Made by a program: the position numbers and the translations under genes. Below are positions 50,539-61,707 of a stretch of 64,000 nt of DNA, in pieces. Positions within the stretch are counted from its first letter, which is position 1; each line of letters starts with the position of its first letter. Source of the DNA: Rhizobiaceae bacterium (lineage in GTDB: Bacteria; Pseudomonadota; Alphaproteobacteria; Rhizobiales; Rhizobiaceae); contig JAIXTO010000113.1 of NCBI GenBank assembly GCA_027483885.1, forward strand, positions 1 through 64,000, in the 5' to 3' direction. Below the pieces are notes generated by a model that had not been told where the DNA came from, ran no database searches, and was given only the letters and a program-made list of their open reading frames with translations.

Positions 50539-51099
50539 TGTGGCGGCTTCTAAGAATTGAGTGGCACTGTCTTAGCGAAAGAGCGGGGTCGGCTTGCGCC
50601 GATAACTCAGGTCCGGTTCGGCTTCATGAGTGCAAAAAACGGAAGGGAGGACGGCACCGGGCGCGGAAGCGCGGGGCGGCCGAAAACGCGAACGAAAGGA
50701 CACAACCTGTTCACATGCTTCTCCAAAACTATCACCGCTCGCCTCTATCCCGCCAGGTCTGAATGAAACCTGAACGTAATCAGCCGGTTGGAAGACCAGA
50801 TCGATGTCTGATGCGGGGCCGCGCGACAAGACGCGATGCACGCTGACGGATGTAAGCCGAAAGCGCTGCATTTGGTTCCATGACATCAAGCTTTGATGCT
50901 TTCAAGGGCGATTCCACGGGCAAGGGCCCGCGCGGCCAAAAACCCTGCGCGGCCGGCCTTTGCGGCGACGCAGCGCCGAGGCTGCAGCCGCTGCATTCGC
51001 CGGAAGCAGGCGCCGAATGCTCAAACGAAAACGGCCCCTTGCGGCCCGTGAAACGTCACGGAGGCGCGCAAGAGGCCGTAGAGGAGAAAGAGAAATGGC

Positions 51100-51264
51100 T
51101 TAGCTGAACAGGCCAAGGATGCCAGCGGCAACGAAAATGAAGGCGGCAGCAACGAGTGCCGCATGGAGATGCCGCATCAGGTACTTTCGGCTGGCAGATA
51201 GTGCGGACGTGGCGGAAGGTTCGATGCGGGGGCGGAAAGGTACCGGATGATCGACATGGCTCAT
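51100..51264 (-). CDS. Small single-TM hypothetical protein, 54 aa
   Basis: SD AAGGGAGAGACGCGC-ATG; MSHVDHPVPFRPRIEPSATSALSASRKYLMRHLHAALVAAAFIFVAAGILGLFS. Confidence 0.6.
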   Translation of the reverse strand: MSHVDHPVPFRPRIEPSATSALSASRKYLMRHLHAALVAAAFIFVAAGILGLFS

Positions 51265-51457
51265 GCGCGTCTCTCCCTTGAACATCGTTGTTCATATTCG
51301 GTTAATGTAGCTTAACTCTACGCAATTGGTAGAGATAATCTTGCGCCGGAGCCCGCCGACGTGAAAAATCTTTCCCGACAGCCGCACCGGGTAACGGTTG
51401 GAGCACGGGAACTCCTGGGATATGCCGAACGAGGACAGGAAGCGGAGGAGATGTTTC

Positions 51458-52579
51458 GTGGCGGATGTGGATGCGATTATCGTCGGAGCCGGCGTCATCG
51501 GGCTTGCCGCTGCACGCGCACTTTCGCAAGCCGGCCGTTCCGTTCTGCTGCTGGAGGCCGAAGGCGCCATCGGCACCGGCACCTCGTCGCGCAACAGCGA
51601 GGTGATCCATGCGGGCCTCTATTACCCGAAAGACAGTCTCAAGGCGCGGCTCTGCGTCGAGGGCCGGCACAAGCTTTATACGTTCTGCCAGTCGCATGGC
51701 GTGGCGCACCGCCGATGCGGCAAGCTGATCGTCGCGACCGAGGAGGCGGAAATTCCGCTGCTTCGCGCGCTCGCAGACAAGGGCGCGGCAAACGGCTGCG
51801 ACGACCTGCAGATGCTGTCAGCCGATGCGGCGCATAGTCTTGAGCCTGCACTCTCCTGCCTTGCAGCCCTCCATTCACCCTCGACCGGCATCATCGACAG
51901 CCACGGCTACATGCTGGCGCTGGAGGGCGATGCGCGGGATGCCGGCGCCCTCATCGCCTTCCACGCGCCGATCAAATCGGCCCGCGTCACACCGGATGGC
52001 TTTGTCGTTGGCGTTGGCGGCACGGACCCAATGGAAGTTTCCGCAAGCATGCTGGTCAATGCCGCAGGGCTGCATGCCTCCGAGGTAGCAAGGATGATCG
52101 AAGGGCTATCCCCGGATGCTGTGCCGGAGACGCGTTATGCCAAGGGCAATTATTTCATGCTGCCAACACGCGCACCCTTCAGCCACCTGATCTACCCCGC
52201 TCCGCACGCCCATGGGCTTGGCGTTCACCTGACGCTGGATCTGGGCGGTCAGGCGCGCTTCGGCCCTGATATCGAATGGGTCGAGACCATCGATTACGCG
52301 GTCGATCCGGCGCGGGGGACAAGTTTTGATTCAGCCGTACGCCGCTATTGGCCGGACATGCCGGCGGGCGAACTGGTGCCCGGTTATGCTGGCATCCGCC
52401 CGAAGATCAGCGGCCCGGCAGATCCAGCCGCCGATTTCCGCATCGACGGACCTGAGGGGCATGGGGTCGCGGGCCTCGTCAATCTTTTCGGTATCGAAAG
52501 CCCAGGGTTGACCGCCTCGCTGGCCATTGCACGCGAAATCGCCGACCGACTTCTTGCCGAACGCGGTTCTGCCGAATGA
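51458..52579 (+). CDS. FAD-dependent oxidoreductase (L-2-hydroxyglutarate oxidase-like), GTG start
   Basis: [38 protein letters not shown] motif; AGGAG SD upstream. Confidence 0.88.
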   Translation: MADVDAIIVGAGVIGLAAARALSQAGRSVLLLEAEGAIGTGTSSRNSEVIHAGLYYPKDSLKARLCVEGRHKLYTFCQSHGVAHRRCGKLIVATEEAEIPLLRALADKGAANGCDDLQMLSADAAHSLEPALSCLAALHSPSTGIIDSHGYMLALEGDARDAGALIAFHAPIKSARVTPDGFVVGVGGTDPMEVSASMLVNAAGLHASEVARMIEGLSPDAVPETRYAKGNYFMLPTRAPFSHLIYPAPHAHGLGVHLTLDLGGQARFGPDIEWVETIDYAVDPARGTSFDSAVRRYWPDMPAGELVPGYAGIRPKISGPADPAADFRIDGPEGHGVAGLVNLFGIESPGLTASLAIAREIADRLLAERGSAE

Positions 52580-52588
52580 TCCCTGCCC

Positions 52589-53407
52589 TCAGGCCGGCAC
52601 GTGATGGCGGATCCGCGCCTTGATCGGCAGGTGATCGGAGGCGATGCGGGCAAGTGCCGTATCATGCACGCGCACCCGCTCGATAAGGTCGGGACGGTTG
52701 CTCATGATGCGGTCGAGCGCCAGCACCGGCAGGCGCGAGGGAAAGCTCGGCACGGCTGCCGGCATGCCGCGAAAGATGTCCGACAGCGAATTCAGCGAGG
52801 AGCGATCCCCCAGCCGCCATTCGTTGAGATCGCCCATCAGGATGGTGGGTTGTTCATCCCGGGCGCCAATCACGTCAAGGATCATGCGCGCCTGCTGCTG
52901 GCGCGAGCGGTTGAGCAGGCCAAGATGCGCGGCAATCACCCGAAGCACGTTGCCGTCCTTCATCTCCAGCTCGGTGATCAGCGCGCCGCGTGGCTCGAGC
53001 CCCGGAAGTTTCACCTGATGCACATCGCGCACCACGCCTTCGCGGAAAAAGAGCACATTGCCGTGCCAGCCATGCGCCTTGGAAACGCCAGAGAGCGGCA
53101 CCGGCGTCAGCCCCGTCTCACGCTCCATCCAGTTGAGATCGAGAAGTCCGCGCCGCTCGCCGAACCGCGTATCGGCCTCCTGCAGGGCCAGAACGTCGGC
53201 GCCGATTTCGCGGATGACATGGGCGATGCGGCCGGGATCGAACTTGCCATCGACGCCGACGCATTTGTGGACATTGTAAGAGGCGACCAGCAGGCTTTCG
53301 CCATTGCCCGCCTCGGCCTCTTCCTCAAGCACCTGGTCCCGCTGCTTGCGGTTGCGAAGCGAGGCAAGGATGTTGGCCCGCAGATTGGGATTGCCGGAAT
53401 TTTTCAT
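52589..53407 (-). CDS. Endonuclease/exonuclease/phosphatase (EEP) family protein
   Basis: VASYNVHKCVGVDGKFD, LALQEADTRFG, LMGDLNEW, ASDHLPI. Confidence 0.92.
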   Translation of the reverse strand: MKNSGNPNLRANILASLRNRKQRDQVLEEEAEAGNGESLLVASYNVHKCVGVDGKFDPGRIAHVIREIGADVLALQEADTRFGERRGLLDLNWMERETGLTPVPLSGVSKAHGWHGNVLFFREGVVRDVHQVKLPGLEPRGALITELEMKDGNVLRVIAAHLGLLNRSRQQQARMILDVIGARDEQPTILMGDLNEWRLGDRSSLNSLSDIFRGMPAAVPSFPSRLPVLALDRIMSNRPDLIERVRVHDTALARIASDHLPIKARIRHHVPA

Positions 53408-53482
53408 GCGCGGGCGGACGATTTCATCAAGGGGACCATGAGGCGAGTATAGCGCCCGGACAGGGAGCTTCCAGATGCAGTT

Positions 53483-54943
53483 TCAAAGATAGGGTGAGCC
53501 AAGCCAGAGAATACGGTCGAACAGCCGTGCCAGAAAAGGCCGCGCCCGCCAGTCTTCCATCGTCACCGGTTCGGCTTTCGTCAGCATCCGTTCGATCCGT
53601 TCTTCCAGACGGGCTGCCAGCTCGATATCGAAAATTTCCATATCGACCTCGAAATTGAGGCGCAACGAGCGTGGGTCCATGTTGGACGACCCAACATAAG
53701 CCCAACGGCCATCCACGACCATCAACTTGGAGTGGTTGAACGGGCCGCTGGCGCGCCAGAGCCGGCAATCGCCCTTGAGGATCTGGTCGAATTGCGCCGT
53801 CATCGCCCGGTCGACCAACGTCAGATTGTTGGAAGCGGGTACAACGATATCGACCGCCACGCCGCGCCGGGCAGCCGTGGCAAGCGAGGCAATCAGCTCG
53901 CGGTCGGGCAGGAAATAGGGCGAGACCATGCGGATCGACGAGCGGGCGACGGAAAAGGCCCCCATCAGCATCTTGTGGTTCGTCTCGACGCTACGGTCCG
54001 GGCCGGAGGCGACGGTGCGCACATAAACGGCGCTTCCCGGCTCGCTCACGGGCGGCTCTATCTGCCATGCGGGGCCAGACAGCGTTTCGCCATTGGCAAA
54101 ACGCCAGTCTTCCGCGGCAACCGACAAAAGATCGGCAACGATCGGGCCGGTCATGCGGAAATGCGTATCCATGGCATGGTCGTCTCCGGCGATTTCCTGC
54201 GAGAAGGCCTCGCGAATATTGATGCCGCCGGTAAAGGCGATAGCACCATCCACCACCATGATCTTGCGGTGGGTGCGCAGGTTCGCATAGGGCAGCCGCA
54301 GGCCGACAATAACATTGCCGTTGAACACATCGACCGTCACGCCGCCATCGCGCAGCATGCCGAGCACGCTCGGCATCGAATAACGGGCGCCGACGGCATC
54401 CACCAGAACCCGCACGCTGACGCCGCGTTTTGCCGCATCGGTGAGCGCTTGCGCAAAACGGCGGCCGATGCGGTCACGGTCGAAGATATAGGTTTCCAGA
54501 ATGACGCTGCGGCAGGCACTTTCGATGGCCTTCAGCATGGCGCCATAGGCCGCGTCGCCGCCCTCCAGCACCTCGACGCTGTTGCCGGTGGTGAGAAAAT
54601 AACGCGTTACCCGGTCGCCGAGCGTCTTCATCGCCAGAAACCGCCGGCCGAACTGCGCGGCCACCATGGTATCGGTTGCGTCATAGGATTCGAGGTGATC
54701 GAGAAAGGCGTCTCCCAGCTTGGAGCGCTGGTTGCCGATGGCGCTGCGACGAATGCGGTTGATGCCGGCAATGAGATAAAGCAACGCACCGATGATCGGC
54801 GACAGGAGGATAACGCCGACCCAGCCGATGGCCGAGCGCACCTCTTCCTTGGTCATGGCCGCATGAATGGCAGCCGTCGCCCCCATCACGACCGACAGGG
54901 TAAAAACGATGTGCGGCCAATAGGGCGATAGAAGATCAAGCAT
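53483..54943 (-). CDS. Cardiolipin synthase / PLD-family protein
   Basis: Two HKD motifs (HRKIMVVDGAIAFTGG and HSKLMVVDGRWAYVGSSN) and N-terminal TM region. Confidence 0.92.
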   Translation of the reverse strand: MLDLLSPYWPHIVFTLSVVMGATAAIHAAMTKEEVRSAIGWVGVILLSPIIGALLYLIAGINRIRRSAIGNQRSKLGDAFLDHLESYDATDTMVAAQFGRRFLAMKTLGDRVTRYFLTTGNSVEVLEGGDAAYGAMLKAIESACRSVILETYIFDRDRIGRRFAQALTDAAKRGVSVRVLVDAVGARYSMPSVLGMLRDGGVTVDVFNGNVIVGLRLPYANLRTHRKIMVVDGAIAFTGGINIREAFSQEIAGDDHAMDTHFRMTGPIVADLLSVAAEDWRFANGETLSGPAWQIEPPVSEPGSAVYVRTVASGPDRSVETNHKMLMGAFSVARSSIRMVSPYFLPDRELIASLATAARRGVAVDIVVPASNNLTLVDRAMTAQFDQILKGDCRLWRASGPFNHSKLMVVDGRWAYVGSSNMDPRSLRLNFEVDMEIFDIELAARLEERIERMLTKAEPVTMEDWRARPFLARLFDRILWLGSPYL

Positions 54944-55223
54944 GCGCCCAGATATAGGCGTCTCCATCGCGGGTGCAATCCACCCGCGATGACCGTTTTC
55001 AGGAAGGGGCATTGGGTCGTGAACGCCGCCTTGCCTGATCAAACAACTTTCGCCGATAGCGCGCCTATCCGCCAAACGGGCCGGCGAAAAATCTTGGGCG
55101 TCGCCAGCGCCGGTGCCATCGACACAGTCTTTCAGGCGATGGCGACAGCCAAAACGACAGAACCCGGAGACATTGTTTGATGCCTTCGTTCAAAGCTACG
55201 GCGCTCGAATGCCGGAAAATCTT

Positions 55224-56657
55224 TTAGCGACGGCCGCCCATCGCCGCGACCGGCGGCTCGGCTTCCGGCGGGATGGGGCTGCGATAGGCTTGGCCCTTCA
55301 GCCGGCGCTTTAGATCGGCCTTGGCCGCATCGCGCAACTGTTCGGACTGGAGCGCGGCAAGGCCCGTTGCGGCCATCACCTTGGCTGTGGTCACCATGGC
55401 CTTGTGGGCAAGCGGGCTCTTGCCCTGCGCCACCACCTGCCAGGTGTGCAACTGCGTGCCGATGGCAAGTGAGGGGCCATAGGCCTGCACAGTCGGCACC
55501 ACCCAACTGACATCGGCGACATCGGTAGAGCCGCCCATCTGGCGCACCTCGTTGTGGCGGGGCAGGATAAAATCGGCGAGCGGCACGTCGCGCTCGTCCA
55601 GACGCTCCTGCGCCCAGCTTGAGGAAATATCCTCCGGTGTCAGCGTCGCGCGGATTTTTTCGGCAAAAGCGTGGTCCTCGTCATCGAAATCCGGCGCGCC
55701 AACACTGTCCCACACATCCTGCATGGCATCCATCAGCGGCGTGTTGACGATGAGGTTCGAGACGCCGGACAGGATGGCGCTTTCCACCTTCGTCTCGGTC
55801 ATGAGGGCTGCACCCTCAGCCACTTTCTTCACCCGCTCGATCAACGAGAACAGGCCGGCCAGTTCCGGCGCGCGCACCACGTAACGCACCTTGGCATGGG
55901 CCTGCACAACGTTCGGCGAAATGCCGCCGGCATCAAGGAGTGCGTAGTGGATACGGCAATCCTGCTGCATGTGTTCGCGCAGGTAATTGACACCGACGCT
56001 CATCAGTTCCACCGCATCGAGCGCACTGCGGCCAAGTTCGGGGCTTGCCGCGGCATGCGAGGCGCGACCGGTGAAGGTGAAATCGATGCGGCAATTGGCA
56101 AGAGAGGTTTCCCGCTGGACGCCGGCAAAATTGCTCGGGTGCCAGCAGATGGCGATATCGACATCCGAAAACGCCCCGGCGCGCACCATGAACGCCTTGG
56201 CGGCACCACCTTCTTCGGCCGGGCAACCGTAATAGCGCACGCGGCCGGGTGTACCGGTTGCTTCCAGCCAATCCTTCAGCGCCGTTGCCGCCAGAAGCGA
56301 GGCGGAGCCTAAAAGATTATGGCCGCAGCCATGGCCGTTGGCGCCGGCGGTCAGCGGATCGTGATGGGTGACGCCCGCCTTCTGGCTGAGGCCCGCCAGC
56401 GCATCGAATTCGCCGAGGAAGGCAATCACCGGGCCGCCTTCACCCGCCTCGCCGATCAACGCCGTTGGAATATCGGCGACGTTTTCGGTGATGGCAAAAC
56501 CCTGCGCCTCCAGCATTTCCCGGTGGGCGGCGGCAGACTGCACCTCCATGTAGCAGGTTTCCGGCGTTGCCCAGACCCGGTCGCTCAGCTCCGTGAACAC
56601 CTCCCTTTTCCTGTCGATGGCCTCGAAGATCTGGGGGAGATTGCTGTTCATGGACAT
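55224..56657 (-). CDS. M20-family amidohydrolase (AbgB-like)
   Basis: FLGEFDALAGLSQKAG, GHGCGHNLLGSASL, YYGCPAEEGGAAKAFM. Confidence 0.9.
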   Translation of the reverse strand: MSMNSNLPQIFEAIDRKREVFTELSDRVWATPETCYMEVQSAAAHREMLEAQGFAITENVADIPTALIGEAGEGGPVIAFLGEFDALAGLSQKAGVTHHDPLTAGANGHGCGHNLLGSASLLAATALKDWLEATGTPGRVRYYGCPAEEGGAAKAFMVRAGAFSDVDIAICWHPSNFAGVQRETSLANCRIDFTFTGRASHAAASPELGRSALDAVELMSVGVNYLREHMQQDCRIHYALLDAGGISPNVVQAHAKVRYVVRAPELAGLFSLIERVKKVAEGAALMTETKVESAILSGVSNLIVNTPLMDAMQDVWDSVGAPDFDDEDHAFAEKIRATLTPEDISSSWAQERLDERDVPLADFILPRHNEVRQMGGSTDVADVSWVVPTVQAYGPSLAIGTQLHTWQVVAQGKSPLAHKAMVTTAKVMAATGLAALQSEQLRDAAKADLKRRLKGQAYRSPIPPEAEPPVAAMGGRR

Positions 56658-56734
56658 AAGATTACCTGCCTGCGACGATCATGATGTGAAAACCTAACCC
56701 AGTACCGACAGAATGCAAACCTTTCCGACAGGCT

Positions 56735-57796
56735 TCAACCGCGCCAGATTTGCGCCTCAAGGGCCGATTCCAGTCGTTTCCACTCGCCGTCCTGTGGCAG
56801 GCCGATCCGCAGGCAATCCGGCCGTTCGGCAAAGGCACGAACGAGGATGCCGCACCGACCGAGATGCGCAAAGATGGCCGGCGCTTCGGGGTGCCTGAGA
56901 TAGCGAAACAGCGTCGTGCCACCGCAAACGGGAAGGCCAGCCACCGCCAGAAGCGCATCGAGGCGCGCAGCCTCCTCGCGCAACCGTTGCCGCATGGCCT
57001 GTTGCCAGTCTCTGTCAGCGAGCGCCTGAAGCCCGATGCACAAGGTTGGCCCCGGAATGGCCCAGGGACCGAGACGGGCCGAAAGCTTCTGCGCTATGGT
57101 AACCGGGGCGACGGCAAAGCCCAACCGCACGCCGGCCAGACCATAAAATTTGCCGAAGGAGCGCAGAACAACCAGCCCCTCATGCACGGCACCGGCCACG
57201 CTTTCATCCGGTTCGATGACCTCCATGAAGGCCTCGTCCACCACCAGAAGTCCGCCCTTTGCCTTCATATGACGGGCAAGGGCTAGAAGATCGGCCGCGC
57301 CAAGCAGCCGCCCGTCCGGATTGTTGGGATTGACCACGACGGCCAGATCCGCGTCAAAAAGATCATCGAACGCCGGCACCTCGGCGGTGTCAAAACCGGA
57401 AAGCTTCGCCATCCGCGCATGTTCGCCATAGGTGGGCGACAGGATTGCCGCCCGTCTTCCAGCAACGGACAGGGCGCCGAATACGGCCTCGATGATCAAC
57501 GGCAAGAGGATATGCGTGCCGGGTGCGGCGGCCAGATGATCCGGCGAGGGCGCACCATAGGTTTCCGCGGCAAGACGCTTCAGACGCGCCAGATCGTCCG
57601 GTTCCGGCAGGCGGGAGAAAGCGGTGGCGGGGATGGGCGAATAGGCATAAGGGTGCGGGTTGATGCCGGTGGAGAGATCGATCCACGGTTTTGGCGCTTG
57701 CGGAAACATGAGAGCCGCGCGCGCCAGATTGCCGCCGTGATCGATCGCCTGCCGCGCTTCGTCCCGCCCCTGTTGTCGATCTCGTCTGTCATTCAT
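56735..57796 (-). CDS. cobD: Threonine-phosphate decarboxylase (CobD; CobC in aerobic nomenclature)
   Basis: PWIDLSTGINPHPYAY, VVNPNNPDGRLL, RSFGKFYGLAGVRLGFA. Confidence 0.92.
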   Translation of the reverse strand: MNDRRDRQQGRDEARQAIDHGGNLARAALMFPQAPKPWIDLSTGINPHPYAYSPIPATAFSRLPEPDDLARLKRLAAETYGAPSPDHLAAAPGTHILLPLIIEAVFGALSVAGRRAAILSPTYGEHARMAKLSGFDTAEVPAFDDLFDADLAVVVNPNNPDGRLLGAADLLALARHMKAKGGLLVVDEAFMEVIEPDESVAGAVHEGLVVLRSFGKFYGLAGVRLGFAVAPVTIAQKLSARLGPWAIPGPTLCIGLQALADRDWQQAMRQRLREEAARLDALLAVAGLPVCGGTTLFRYLRHPEAPAIFAHLGRCGILVRAFAERPDCLRIGLPQDGEWKRLESALEAQIWRG

Positions 57797-58766
57797 GGCT
57801 TTTTCTCTCGCCTTCCTCGCTTTGCTTATTGAACGGCTTGTCGGTTATCCGCAATGGCTGGTGGATCGCATCGGCCATCCCGTCATCTGGATCGGCGCGC
57901 TGATCAGCCGGCTAGAAAACCGGTTCAACGATCTCGACCTGCCGTTCGGACAGCGCAAGCGCAACGGCTTTTTTGCTTTTCTCATCCTGCTTTTCGCCGC
58001 TGTTCTGCCAGCGCTTCTCCTCCAAAGCGTACTGGCTTGGCTGCCGCTTGGCCTCATCATCACGGCCCTCCTCTCCTCCAGCCTGCTTGCCCAGAAAAGC
58101 CTGGAAGAGCATGTGCGGGCCGTGGCCGAAGCGCTGGAAACCGGCGGTCTCGAAAAGGGCCGCAAGGCCGTGTCTATGATTGTCGGGCGCGATCCCGATC
58201 AGTTGGACGAAGCCGCCGTCTGCCGCGCGGCAATAGAAAGCCTTGCCGAAAACTTTTCCGATGGCGTGACCGCGCCAGCCTTCTGGCTCGGCGTTGGCGG
58301 GCTGCCGGGCGCTTGCGCCTACAAGGCCACCAATACCGCCGACAGCATGATCGGCCATCTCAATGCCCGCTACAGCGCCTATGGCTGGGCGGCAGCCCGG
58401 TTCGATGATCTCATCAACCTGCCCGCCTCGCGCCTGACGGCACTCCTGTTCATCGCAGCCGCCGCTCTGGTGCCGGGCGCATCAGCGAAAGCGGCCTGGG
58501 CTGCGGTGCGGCGCGATGCGCATCACCACAAATCGCCCAATGCCGGCTGGCCAGAGGCCGCCATGGCCGGCGCGCTGGGCCTCGGGCTTGCAGGCCCGCG
58601 CGTTTATGGCGGGGTTCTAGTCGAAGATCACATCATGGGAGAGGGCGGACGGCGCGAGGGAACCAGCGCGGATATTCGCCGCGCGCTTGCCCTTTCGCGC
58701 GTGGCCGACCTGTTGCTGATCATCCTTTTCGGCCTGATCGCTGTCGCCCTTACCGTGCGAGGCTGA
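57795..58766 (+). CDS. cbiB: Adenosylcobinamide-phosphate synthase
   Basis: [66 protein letters not shown]. Confidence 0.94.
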   Translation: MAFSLAFLALLIERLVGYPQWLVDRIGHPVIWIGALISRLENRFNDLDLPFGQRKRNGFFAFLILLFAAVLPALLLQSVLAWLPLGLIITALLSSSLLAQKSLEEHVRAVAEALETGGLEKGRKAVSMIVGRDPDQLDEAAVCRAAIESLAENFSDGVTAPAFWLGVGGLPGACAYKATNTADSMIGHLNARYSAYGWAAARFDDLINLPASRLTALLFIAAAALVPGASAKAAWAAVRRDAHHHKSPNAGWPEAAMAGALGLGLAGPRVYGGVLVEDHIMGEGGRREGTSADIRRALALSRVADLLLIILFGLIAVALTVRG

Positions 58767-60222
58767 GCAAAAGGTCCAGATCGAGATGCTGTTCCAGATG
58801 CGCGGCAAGCCGGTCGAGCACGTCCTCCACGCCCTGTTCGTAATCAAGCCGCGTCGCCTCCCCGCCAAGCCGCGTCAGCCAGGATGAACGCTGGCGATCA
58901 TCGGCAAACAAGCCGTGGATATAGGTGCCGCTGACCAGCCCGTCGGCCGAGCGAGCCCCTTCCGGTCCACCGCCGATATGGGCAAAGCATCGCGTCCGGT
59001 CCGGCCCGGCCGTTTCACCGACATGCATTTCATAGCCGGCAAAGGAGTTTCCATCCGCCGTCTCGCCGGAGACCGCCACAAGATGCTTTTGTCCGGTGAG
59101 GCGGGTTTCCACGTCGAGGAGGCCGAGCCCCGGTTCCACGGTACCGGCGGGACCTTCGATACCATCGGGATCGGCCACCGTTTTGCCGAGCATCTGATAC
59201 CCGCCGCAAAGGCCGAGCACCGGTTTGCCACGGCGGCGATGCGCGGCGATATCGATATCCAGACCGGATTGCTTGAGCACCTGCAGGTCGGCGATGGTTG
59301 CCTTGGAGCCGAGAAGCAACACGAGATCGGCATCGGCTGGAAGGACCTCGCCGGGCCTGACCCGCAAAAGCTCCACCTGCGGTTCGGCATCCAGCGGATC
59401 GAGATCGTCGAAATTGGAGACATGCGGCAGGATCGGCACGGCGATGCGGATTTTGGCGCCGGCCTTCGCGGCAGGTTTGGATTGAAGCGCCAGCGCATCC
59501 TCGGCCGGAAGCCGGATGGCCTCGGCAAAATGCGGCAGGAGGCCGATGGGTGACCAGCCGGTAAAACCTTCGATCATCGTCATGCCCTCGGCAAACAGTG
59601 TCGGGTCACCGCGAAACCGGTTGACGATAAAGGCGCGGATCATCGCCGCATCCTGCGCATCAAGCACCAGTTTCGTGCCGGCAAGGCTTGCGATCACGCC
59701 GCCGCGGTCGATATCGCCGATCAGCACCACCGGCACATCGGCTGCGCGAGCAAAACCCATATTGGCAATGTCGTTGCGGCGCAGGTTCACCTCCGAAGCG
59801 CTGCCCGCCCCCTCGACCAAAACCAGATCGGCATCGGACTTCAGGCGGGAAAAACTGTCGAGCACGCGCGGCATCAGGCCGGCCTTGATCTGCTGGTATT
59901 CGGCAGCCTTGGCATTGCCTTCCACGCGGCCCTGCACCACCAGCTGGGCACCGACCTCGCTCTGCGGTTTCAGAAGCACCGGATTCATGTGGACGGAAAG
60001 CGGCGCCCGCGCCGCGCGCGCCTGCAGCGCCTGAGCCCGGCCAATTTCGCCACCATCGGCCGTCACCGCTGCATTGTTCGACATGTTCTGCGGCTTGAAC
60101 GGTAGAACGCGCAGCCCGCGCAGCGTAAAGGCGCGCGCAAGCCCCGCCACGATGAGCGACTTGCCGACATCCGAACCGGTGCCCTGGAACATCAATGCCT
60201 TGGCGGGCCGTTGCTGCGTCAT
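58750..60222 (-). CDS. cobQ: Cobyric acid synthase
   Basis: [41 protein letters not shown]. Confidence 0.96.
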   Translation of the reverse strand: MTQQRPAKALMFQGTGSDVGKSLIVAGLARAFTLRGLRVLPFKPQNMSNNAAVTADGGEIGRAQALQARAARAPLSVHMNPVLLKPQSEVGAQLVVQGRVEGNAKAAEYQQIKAGLMPRVLDSFSRLKSDADLVLVEGAGSASEVNLRRNDIANMGFARAADVPVVLIGDIDRGGVIASLAGTKLVLDAQDAAMIRAFIVNRFRGDPTLFAEGMTMIEGFTGWSPIGLLPHFAEAIRLPAEDALALQSKPAAKAGAKIRIAVPILPHVSNFDDLDPLDAEPQVELLRVRPGEVLPADADLVLLLGSKATIADLQVLKQSGLDIDIAAHRRRGKPVLGLCGGYQMLGKTVADPDGIEGPAGTVEPGLGLLDVETRLTGQKHLVAVSGETADGNSFAGYEMHVGETAGPDRTRCFAHIGGGPEGARSADGLVSGTYIHGLFADDRQRSSWLTRLGGEATRLDYEQGVEDVLDRLAAHLEQHLDLDLLLSLAR

Positions 60223-60854
60223 CAGAACTCGATCCCGGCCTGCGCCTTCACGCCGGCCTTGAAGTGATGTTTCACCAGCGTCATCTCGGTCACCATGTCG
60301 GCGGCCTCGATCAGCGCCGGCTTGGCGTTGCGGCCGGTGACGATGACATGAAGGTCCGGACGGCGGGCGCTCAGATCCGCAATCACCCGCTCGAGATCGA
60401 GGTAATCGTAGCGCAGTGCAATGTTCAACTCGTCGAGGATCAAGAGGCCGACGTCAGGCTCGGCCATCATCTCCAGCGCCTTGTCCCAGGCCCGTTCGGC
60501 AGCGGCCACGTCGCGTTTCAGGTCCTGCGTATCCCAGGTAAATCCCTCACCCATCGTGTGCCAGATCATCCGGTCGCCAAACGCCTGCAGCGCCACGCGC
60601 TCACCCGTATCCCAGGCGCCCTTGATGAACTGCACCACGGCGACCTTGCGGCCATGGCCGAGCATGCGCAGCGCAAGCCCGAAGGCTGCCGTCGACTTGC
60701 CCTTGCCGGGGCCGGTATTGACGATCAGCAGACCCTTTTCGAGGGTCTTTTCCGCCACTTCCGCATCCTGCACCGCCTTGCGGTTTTCCATCTTGCGGCG
60801 GTGGCGTTCGGCCTCGCGTTCGTCGATTTCCTTCATCGGGCTCTCCTGGCGCAT
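60222..60854 (-). CDS. cobO: Cob(I)yrinic acid a,c-diamide adenosyltransferase
   Basis: [48 protein letters not shown] overlap with cobQ. Confidence 0.95.
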   Translation of the reverse strand: MRQESPMKEIDEREAERHRRKMENRKAVQDAEVAEKTLEKGLLIVNTGPGKGKSTAAFGLALRMLGHGRKVAVVQFIKGAWDTGERVALQAFGDRMIWHTMGEGFTWDTQDLKRDVAAAERAWDKALEMMAEPDVGLLILDELNIALRYDYLDLERVIADLSARRPDLHVIVTGRNAKPALIEAADMVTEMTLVKHHFKAGVKAQAGIEF

Positions 60855-60939
60855 CGTCGGGAGGCGGGACTATAGTCGAACCTTTTCCCGCGGCAATGCC
60901 TTCAGCCCCGGCATTGACACACAAGCGGCTAAGCGCATA

Positions 60940-61130
60940 GTGACAGGGACAACGGTCTTTTCCCGGCAACGGGGAAAGCTAAGAGGGAACGTGGTGCGGT
61001 TTTTCAAAAACCTAAACCACGGCTGCCCCCGCAACTGTAAGCGGGTAGTCCGGCGCATCAGGCCACTGAAGGCAACTTCGGGAAGGCGGCGCACGGGCGA
61101 CGATCCGCGAGCCAGGAGACCTGCCGTTGA
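60940..61130 (+). promoter_or_regulatory. Cobalamin (B12/AdoCbl) riboswitch
   Basis: AAGAGGGAACGTGGTG, CCACGGCTGCCCCCGCAACTGTAAGCGGG, GGGAAGGCGG, and B12 box GCGAGCCAGGAGACCTGCC. Confidence 0.96.
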
Positions 61131-61264
61131 CGACAGATGATCCAGCCGGGCGGGGTGCTCCGGAACGGATAGTTTTCGAAAGACATGGGGCGCCGATGGC
61201 GGCCTTCATGTGTGCACCCCGCTATCGTTTGACAGGCCGTTCAGGCACATCGGTAAAAGGTGGG

Positions 61265-61696
61265 GTGACAGTGGATTTATCAGCACGAAACGAGCGTCCC
61301 GAAACGGCGGACATCCCCGTCCGTGCGGTGATCGTGCATGTCTGCGAAACCTGCCGCAGCGCCACGCAAGACCCGGCTGCCCCCCGCGAAGGCGCCGTGC
61401 TTGCACAAAACCTTGCTCACCATAACGAACCCGGCATTAAGGTGGAGAGTGTTGCCTGCCTTGCCAATTGCAAGCGGGGCCTCAGCGCCAGCATCCAGAG
61501 CAGCACCGGCTGGAGCTACATTTTCGGCGATCTCACCACCGAAAGCGGCGAGGATCTTCTCATTGGCGCGCGCCTGCTTGCCGGCTCGGCCGATGGGCTG
61601 ATGCCGTGGAAGGGCCGTCCCGACAGCCTGAAACGCGGTATGATTGCCCGCATTCCGCCGTTTCCCTCCGCTCAATCCCAGAACCAGAAGCCTTGA
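61265..61696 (+). CDS. DUF1636-type Cys-containing metal-binding protein (start uncertain, 61127-61271)
   Basis: VIVHVCETCRSATQD...VESVACLANCKRGLSASIQSSTGWSYIFGDL; between B12 riboswitch and cobW. Confidence 0.85.
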   Translation: MTVDLSARNERPETADIPVRAVIVHVCETCRSATQDPAAPREGAVLAQNLAHHNEPGIKVESVACLANCKRGLSASIQSSTGWSYIFGDLTTESGEDLLIGARLLAGSADGLMPWKGRPDSLKRGMIARIPPFPSAQSQNQKP

Positions 61697-61707
61697 AGGA
61701 CGATCCC

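Noticed and set aside
53732-54931. 399-aa plus ORF over the cardiolipin synthase gene
   Set aside because: Same-register antisense shadow; no recognised motif.
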